Source: Paraburkholderia megapolitana
GTDB taxonomy: Bacteria > Pseudomonadota > Gammaproteobacteria > Burkholderiales > Burkholderiaceae
Length of the DNA: 64,000 nucleotides
Reading direction: 5' to 3'
Assembly (NCBI RefSeq): GCF_007556815.1
Contig: NZ_CP041745.1
Location: 3,387,001 to 3,451,000, forward strand
In this document: in pieces, positions 58,849 through 64,000 of the stretch
How positions within the stretch are numbered: position 1 is the first letter of the stretch
Layout of the letters: each line of letters begins with the position of its first letter
Notes under the pieces: generated by a model
Told to the model about the DNA's origin: nothing
What the model saw: only the letters and a program-made list of their open reading frames with translations
Databases searched by the model: none
Position numbers and translations under genes: made by a program

Positions 58849-60309
58849 ATGCAAACCGATTCAAGCTTCACCTTCGTGCTCTTCGGCGGAACCGGCGATC
58901 TGTCGATGCGCAAGATCCTGCCCGCACTGTATGAAGCGCACCGTGCAGGCATGCTCGCGGACAGCGGCAAGATTGTCGGCGTCGCGCGTCATGAGGAAGA
59001 TCGTGCCGGGTACATCGATTGGGTGAACGGGCACGTCAAGCCGTATGTGTCGAAGGACGGTCTCGACGAAGCCGCGTGGGAAAGCTTTCTCGCGCGCATC
59101 GAGTACGTGAAGCTCGATCTCAGCAAGGCCGAAGACTTCGTGCTGCTGCGCGACGCGGTGAACAAGCTGTCCGGCACGCGCGTGTTCTACCTCGCTACCG
59201 GGCCGTCGCTGTTCGTGCCGATCTGTCATGCGCTGGCATCGGTGGGACTTAACGAAAACGCGCGCATCGTGCTGGAAAAGCCGCTCGGCTACGACCTGCG
59301 TTCGTCGAACGCGATCAACGACGCGGTCGGCGAGATCTTCGCGGAAGAACAGATCTACCGGATCGACCACTACCTCGGCAAGGAGCCGGTGCAGAACCTG
59401 CTCGCGCTGCGCTTCGGCAATGCGCTGTTCGAGCCGCTGTGGCGCCGCGAATGGGTCGAAAGCATTCAGATCACGATCGCCGAAGAGCTCGGCGTCGAGG
59501 CGCGCGGCGATTTCTATGACAATACCGGCGCGCTGCGCGACATGGTGCAGAACCACCTGTTGCAGTTGCTCTCGATCGTCGCGATGGAACCGCCGCACTC
59601 GATGGATTCCGACTCGGTGCGCGACGAAAAACTACGCGTGCTGCGTGCGCTCAAGCCGATCGATCCGCGCGATATCCAGCGCGTCGCGGTGCGCGGTCAA
59701 TATCATGCAGGTGTGATTCGCGGCACGGCTGTTCCCGCGTACGCAACCGAACCCGGTGTGAAGAAGGACAGCACGACCGAGACCTTCGTCGCACTGAAAG
59801 TCGAGATCGAGAACTGGCGTTGGTCGGGTGTGCCGTTTTTTCTGCGCACCGGCAAGCGGCTCGCGGATCGCGTCGCTGAGATCGTCGTGAATTTCCGTCC
59901 GGTGCCGCACTCGGCGCTGGGGCCGACCGCGCTGCGCCCCGGTGCGAACCGTCTCGTCATTCGCCTGCAACCGAACGAAACGATCCGCCTGTATTGCCTC
60001 GCCAAGCAACCTGGCGAAGGCATGAATCTCGCCAGCGTCCACCTCGATCTCGCGTTCGACCAGTTCTTCCGCGAAAACCAGATGGAGGCTTATCAGCGGC
60101 TGCTTCTCGACGTGATCAACGGCCGGCTCGCGCTGTTCGTGCGGCGCGACGAGCAGGAAGCCGCATGGCGCTGGGTCGAACCGATCCTGAACGACTGGTC
60201 GGCCGCGAACAAGGCACCGAAACCATACGCAGCGGGCACGTGGGGACCGGCAGCAGCAAGCGCGATGCTTGCGCAGCACGGCACCTGCTGGCTCGAAGAA
60301 GAAAATTGA
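58849..60309 (+). CDS. zwf: Glucose-6-phosphate 1-dehydrogenase
   Basis: 486 residues from ATG 58849 (MQTDSSFTFVLFGGTGDLSM), with GGAGACTC upstream; the longer in-frame extension overlaps the operator and is not used. Coenzyme site FGGTGDLSMRKILPAL and the active-site motif YRIDHYLGKEPVQNLLALRF are clear. It oxidises glucose 6-phosphate to 6-phosphogluconolactone with NAD(P)+, the entry to the Entner-Doudoroff and pentose phosphate pathways. pgl follows on the same strand. Confidence 0.97.
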   Translation: MQTDSSFTFVLFGGTGDLSMRKILPALYEAHRAGMLADSGKIVGVARHEEDRAGYIDWVNGHVKPYVSKDGLDEAAWESFLARIEYVKLDLSKAEDFVLLRDAVNKLSGTRVFYLATGPSLFVPICHALASVGLNENARIVLEKPLGYDLRSSNAINDAVGEIFAEEQIYRIDHYLGKEPVQNLLALRFGNALFEPLWRREWVESIQITIAEELGVEARGDFYDNTGALRDMVQNHLLQLLSIVAMEPPHSMDSDSVRDEKLRVLRALKPIDPRDIQRVAVRGQYHAGVIRGTAVPAYATEPGVKKDSTTETFVALKVEIENWRWSGVPFFLRTGKRLADRVAEIVVNFRPVPHSALGPTALRPGANRLVIRLQPNETIRLYCLAKQPGEGMNLASVHLDLAFDQFFRENQMEAYQRLLLDVINGRLALFVRRDEQEAAWRWVEPILNDWSAANKAPKPYAAGTWGPAAASAMLAQHGTCWLEEEN

Positions 60310-60432
60310 AGGTAGAAAACTGAACGGGGCGACGTCCGCGCGAAGTTCTAGACGCGGACCGTTGACGCAGCATCCAAGGGGCCGCTCTGCGGCCCGCCCT
60401 GCAAACTAACAAGAAAGCTGTACGGAGGAGAA

Positions 60433-61137
60433 GTGATCGAGCTTCACGCTTTCGACGACCCGCGCGCCCAATCCGACGCGCTGGCGAAGGCGGTAGGCGA
60501 CGCGCTACATGCGTCGCTTGCCGCAACGACAAACGCGTCCGCAACCGGCACGCGCCTGGCCACGCTCGCAGTATCGGGCGGCACCAGCCCACGTCCGTTC
60601 CTGCAGAATCTATCCACCCAGCCGTTCGACTGGGCGCGCATCCTCGTCACACTGGTCGACGATCGATGGGTGCCGGAAACGGACAGCGCGAGCAATGCGC
60701 GTCTCGCGCACGAGACGCTGCTGCAGAACGCCGCGCGCGACGCCACGTTCTGGCCGCTCGTCGACACGACCCAGGCACTCGACGCGCACGTCGCGGCGTT
60801 GAACGCCGACCCCGCGCGCCTCGTGCCCGATGTCGCCGTGCTCGGCATGGGTGAAGACGGCCATACCGCGTCGATTTTCGCGGATTCGCCCGAATGGGAC
60901 TTCGCGATCTCCACACCCGAGCACTTCGTCGCCGTGCATCCGGGCGCCGCGCCCCACGCACGCGTGAGCTGGTCGATGAGCGCGCTGAAACAGGTCGGTC
61001 ACCTGTTCCTGCTGATCGCTGGACAGAGCAAGCTCGACGTACTCAATGCCGCTGCCGCTGCGCCACAAAAAAATGCCATCTCGACGCTGGCGAACGACAA
61101 GGGAGTGAGACTCGATGTCTACTGGTGTGCAAACTAA
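60433..61137 (+). CDS. pgl: 6-phosphogluconolactonase
   Basis: 234 residues from GTG 60433, with GGAGGAG 2-8 bp upstream. NagB/DevB fold with [17 protein letters not shown] (phosphate loop), [20 protein letters not shown] and [20 protein letters not shown]. It hydrolyses the lactone made by Zwf to 6-phosphogluconate. Its end overlaps the start of the glucokinase-regulator fusion by 23 bp, so translation is coupled. Confidence 0.95.
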   Translation: MIELHAFDDPRAQSDALAKAVGDALHASLAATTNASATGTRLATLAVSGGTSPRPFLQNLSTQPFDWARILVTLVDDRWVPETDSASNARLAHETLLQNAARDATFWPLVDTTQALDAHVAALNADPARLVPDVAVLGMGEDGHTASIFADSPEWDFAISTPEHFVAVHPGAAPHARVSWSMSALKQVGHLFLLIAGQSKLDVLNAAAAAPQKNAISTLANDKGVRLDVYWCAN

Positions 61138-63031
61138 GGCTGTGCCCGGTACGGGCCAGCACGCCGACGGACCGAGGCTCCTCGCCGATATCGGCGGCAC
61201 CAATGCGCGCTTTGCGCTCGAAGTGAAACAGGGCGAGATTACCCAGGTGCGCGTCTATCCGTGCGCGGAGTATGCCGGTGTCGCCGAGGTCATCCAGAAG
61301 TATCTGAAGGACACGAAGATCGGTCGCGTGAATCACGCGGCGATTGCGATTGCGAATCCGGTCGACGGCGATCAGGTCAGTATGACCAATCACGACTGGA
61401 CCTTTTCGATCGAAGCGACGCGACGCGCGCTCGGCTTCGACACGCTGCTCGTCGTCAACGATTTCACCGCGCTCGCGATGGCGCTGCCAGGTCTTACTGA
61501 CACGCAGCGTGTACAGGTAGGCGGCGGTGCGCGTCGTCAGAACAGCGTGATCGGGTTGCTCGGGCCGGGCACCGGCCTTGGCGTCTCGGGTCTGATTCCC
61601 GCCGACGACCGCTGGATCGCGCTCGGCAGCGAAGGCGGTCATGCAAGCTTCTCGCCGCAAGACGAACGCGAAGACCTGGTGCTGCAGTACGCACGCAAGA
61701 AGTGGTCGCATGTGTCGTTCGAACGTGTCGTCGCCGGTCCTGGCATCGAGGTGATCTATCGCGCGCTCGCAGCCCGCGACAAGAAACGCGTCGCGCCTTC
61801 GTGCGATACGTCGGAGATCGTCAAGCGTGCACTTGAAGGCGATGAACTCGCCGCCGAAACGATCGACTGCTTCTGCGGCATCCTCGGTAATTTCGCTGGC
61901 AACGTCGCGATGACGCTGGGCGCGCTCGGCGGTATCTATATCGGCGGCGGTGTCGTGCCGCGGCTTGGCGATGTGTTCGCGCACTCGTCGTTTCGCGAGC
62001 GCTTCGAGGCGAAGGGTCGCTTCGAGGGGTATCTGCAGAACGTGCCGACCTATGTGATTACGGCCGAATACCCGGCGTTTCTGGGGGTTTCAGCGATTCT
62101 CGCGGAGCAACTGTCGAATCGCGCGGGCGGTGGATCGTCGGCGGTGTTCGAGCGGATCAGGCAGATGCGCGATGCGCTGACGCCGGCCGAACGACGCGTC
62201 GCCGATCTCGCGCTCAATCATCCGCGCTCGATCATCAACGATCCGATCGTCGATATCGCGCGCAAGGCCGACGTGAGCCAGCCGACCGTGATCCGCTTTT
62301 GCCGTTCACTCGGCTGTCAGGGGTTGTCCGATTTCAAGCTGAAACTGGCCACTGGTCTGACCGGCACGATTCCGGTCAGCCACAGCCAGGTGCACCTCGG
62401 CGACACCGCAACCGATTTCGGCGCGAAGGTGCTCGACAACACGGTGTCCGCGATCCTGCAGTTGCGCGAGCATCTGAATTTCGAACACGTCGAACGTGCA
62501 ATCGATCTGCTTACCGGCGCGCGACGCATCGAGTTCTACGGGCTCGGCAATTCGAACATCGTTGCGCAAGACGCGCACTACAAGTTCTTCCGCTTCGGCA
62601 TTCCGACCATCGCGTACGGCGACCTGTACATGCAGGCCGCGTCGGCAGCGCTGCTCGGCAAGGGGGACGTGATTGTCGCGGTGTCGAAGTCGGGGCGCGC
62701 GCCCGAACTGTTGCGTGTGCTTGAAGTGGCGATGCAGGCCGGCGCGCAGGTGATCGCGATCACGTCGAGCAACACGCCGCTCGCCAAGCGCGCGACAGTC
62801 GCGCTCGAAACCGATCACATCGAAATGCGCGAATCGCAGCTGTCGATGATTTCGCGAATCCTGCATCTCGTGATGATCGACATCCTGGCGGTCGGTGTGG
62901 CGATCCGCCATGCCGCACCGGACGCCGACGTTCGTGAAGCGGTTGCGAAAGTGCGCGACGGTGCCGACGATGAGGCGACGGCCGTGCTCGACTGGCTCAG
63001 TCATGGCGCGGCGTCGACGGCGCGCGATTAG
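61115..63031 (+). CDS. glk: Bifunctional glucokinase / HexR (RpiR-family) regulator
   Basis: 638 residues, a fusion. Residues about 18-335 are glucokinase: [19 protein letters not shown] (ATP phosphate loop), [40 protein letters not shown] and [16 protein letters not shown]. Residues about 345-425 are an RpiR helix-turn-helix ([20 protein letters not shown]) and about 460-615 a SIS domain ([40 protein letters not shown]) that binds a phosphosugar effector. It phosphorylates glucose and probably represses zwf-pgl-glk through the palindrome at 58740. This fusion is known in Burkholderiaceae. Confidence 0.95.
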   Translation: MSTGVQTKAVPGTGQHADGPRLLADIGGTNARFALEVKQGEITQVRVYPCAEYAGVAEVIQKYLKDTKIGRVNHAAIAIANPVDGDQVSMTNHDWTFSIEATRRALGFDTLLVVNDFTALAMALPGLTDTQRVQVGGGARRQNSVIGLLGPGTGLGVSGLIPADDRWIALGSEGGHASFSPQDEREDLVLQYARKKWSHVSFERVVAGPGIEVIYRALAARDKKRVAPSCDTSEIVKRALEGDELAAETIDCFCGILGNFAGNVAMTLGALGGIYIGGGVVPRLGDVFAHSSFRERFEAKGRFEGYLQNVPTYVITAEYPAFLGVSAILAEQLSNRAGGGSSAVFERIRQMRDALTPAERRVADLALNHPRSIINDPIVDIARKADVSQPTVIRFCRSLGCQGLSDFKLKLATGLTGTIPVSHSQVHLGDTATDFGAKVLDNTVSAILQLREHLNFEHVERAIDLLTGARRIEFYGLGNSNIVAQDAHYKFFRFGIPTIAYGDLYMQAASAALLGKGDVIVAVSKSGRAPELLRVLEVAMQAGAQVIAITSSNTPLAKRATVALETDHIEMRESQLSMISRILHLVMIDILAVGVAIRHAAPDADVREAVAKVRDGADDEATAVLDWLSHGAASTARD

Positions 63032-63128
63032 GGCGTGCGTGTGATGTGATGGACTCGGGCTGCTGCGATGCGGCGGCTCGAGCGCTTCTCCTGAGCACAA
63101 CGGGTTGCCCACCCTTCCCTGAGCTGCC

Positions 63129-64000
63129 CTACCGCACCGGCCGATCGTGCCAGCGCAAGATCAACAGACGTCCCACATAACACAGCACACCAGCCGAGCC
63201 GATCGTGACGCCCATGCCGAGCGGCGACGTGTCGTGCCATAGCCCGACCACGACACTCGCAAGCGCACCGAGCGCGAGCTGCACTGCGCCGAACACCGCA
63301 GCCGCAGCGCCTGCGTTGTGCGGGTAGCGGTGCATCAAATCCGTCGTGCAGTTGGCGGACAACACACCCACCACACCGACCACGAAGAACAACCCAACCA
63401 CGATCGACCACAGCCCGCCCCAACCGGTGATGCACACCAGCGCGACGAACAGCGAGGCGATACAGCTGATCGTCGCCGCGAACGAGATGATGCGCAACTG
63501 CCCCACGCGCCCGACGAAACGCGTATTCAGGAAGTTGCCGGCGATAATGCCGAACACGTTCAGGCCGAAGAAGAACCCGTAGTGCTGCGGCGACACGTGG
63601 AAGTAATCGATGTAGACGAACGGCGTCGCCGAGATATACGTGAACATCGATGCGAAAGCCATCCCGCCGCATAGCAAGTGCCCCCACACCAGCGGATCGC
63701 GCAGCAGCCGGCCGTAGGCAGTGAACGATTGCAACACCGCGGAATTGGCGCGCTTCTCGCGCGGCCAGGTTTCGGGCACGCGCAGATATGCGGTCACAGC
63801 GCAGCACGCGCCGAACAGCGTGAGCGCCATGAACACCACGCGCCAGCTGCCAAGCAGTAGCAATTGACCGCCAATCAACGGCGCCAGCAGCGGCCCCACC
63901 GCCGTAACGATCGCGACCATCGACAGCACGCGCGCCGCATCGCTTGGCTCATGCGCATCGCGCGCGATGGCGCGTGACAGCACCGACGCCGCGCCCGCAC
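63129..64000 (-). CDS. Bcr/CflA-type MFS efflux transporter, partial
   Basis: The gene enters from beyond the right edge; the last 290 codons are seen. AASVLSRAIARD (the ASVLSRAI(A/V)RD motif), AVGPLLAPLIGGQLLLLGSW (motif C of drug:H+ antiporters, helix 5) and NCTTDLMHRYPHNAGAAAAV identify the Bcr/CflA group of 12-helix efflux proteins. Substrates range from bicyclomycin to chloramphenicol or sulfonamides in the family; here unknown. It converges on the glucokinase-regulator gene, 97 bp apart. Confidence 0.88.
   Translation of the reverse strand, partial: AGAASVLSRAIARDAHEPSDAARVLSMVAIVTAVGPLLAPLIGGQLLLLGSWRVVFMALTLFGACCAVTAYLRVPETWPREKRANSAVLQSFTAYGRLLRDPLVWGHLLCGGMAFASMFTYISATPFVYIDYFHVSPQHYGFFFGLNVFGIIAGNFLNTRFVGRVGQLRIISFAATISCIASLFVALVCITGWGGLWSIVVGLFFVVGVVGVLSANCTTDLMHRYPHNAGAAAAVFGAVQLALGALASVVVGLWHDTSPLGMGVTIGSAGVLCYVGRLLILRWHDRPVR

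Overview
The window looks like a chromosomal segment of a Burkholderiaceae betaproteobacterium, most likely Paraburkholderia or a close relative. Evidence: high GC; the neighbourhoods trxB/ftsK/lolA, rarA/serS/tRNA-Ser and minCDE; a glucokinase fused to an RpiR/HexR regulator beside zwf and pgl; many small GlyTyr-rich lipoproteins; and a contact-dependent inhibition (CDI/Bcp) locus in the Burkholderia gene order, with the transporter gene downstream of the exoprotein gene. Species cannot be fixed from the sequence alone.

Layout. 1-7971 (all minus): an OmpR-type two-component pair with a CHASE2 sensor, then a 1310-residue trimeric autotransporter adhesin and a SmpA/OmpA lipoprotein cut by the window edge; together a surface-adhesion unit. 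7972-9223 is nearly gene-free. 9224-15514: small envelope proteins, an MHS-type transporter, LPS heptosyltransferase I (waaC) and a ClC channel. 15785-24314: the division-site genes minC-minD-minE, a GNAT enzyme, methionine aminopeptidase, a DUF817 membrane protein, a LytS/LytTR two-component pair, a fatty-acid-hydroxylase-family membrane enzyme and an arylmalonate-decarboxylase-like enzyme. 24327-27546: a flavin monooxygenase with a TetR-type palindrome upstream, another GNAT enzyme and a large secreted protein of unknown function.

27.6-42.7 kb is an accessory island of lower GC, ending at the 3' side of tRNA-Ser(CGA) next to a serine recombinase. It is a decayed CDI locus: cdiA lacks its N-terminal half and is joined head-to-head to the C-terminal part of a secretin gene. 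It still has a toxin domain behind a variant LYN motif, an immunity gene that seems split by an amber codon, an intact cdiB, and an array of orphan immunity genes. Most of those are still preceded by the last 17 to 70 codons of a lost toxin, in three cases with the ATGA stop/start overlap typical of toxin-immunity pairs. I regard this array as the most interesting content of the window.

42.9-53.0 kb is core: serS, rarA, a CytX-type permease with a 20-copy heptanucleotide tandem repeat upstream, lolA, ftsK, trxB and a Smr-domain protein. 53.0-53.9 kb holds a giant inverted repeat between convergent genes. 53.9-63.0 kb is a glucose-uptake and Entner-Doudoroff-entry cluster: a gts-like ABC transporter (SBP, two permeases, ATPase) diverging from zwf-pgl-glk/hexR. 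A perfect HexR-type palindrome lies upstream of zwf, so the fused regulator probably controls its own operon. The window ends in a Bcr/CflA-type efflux transporter.
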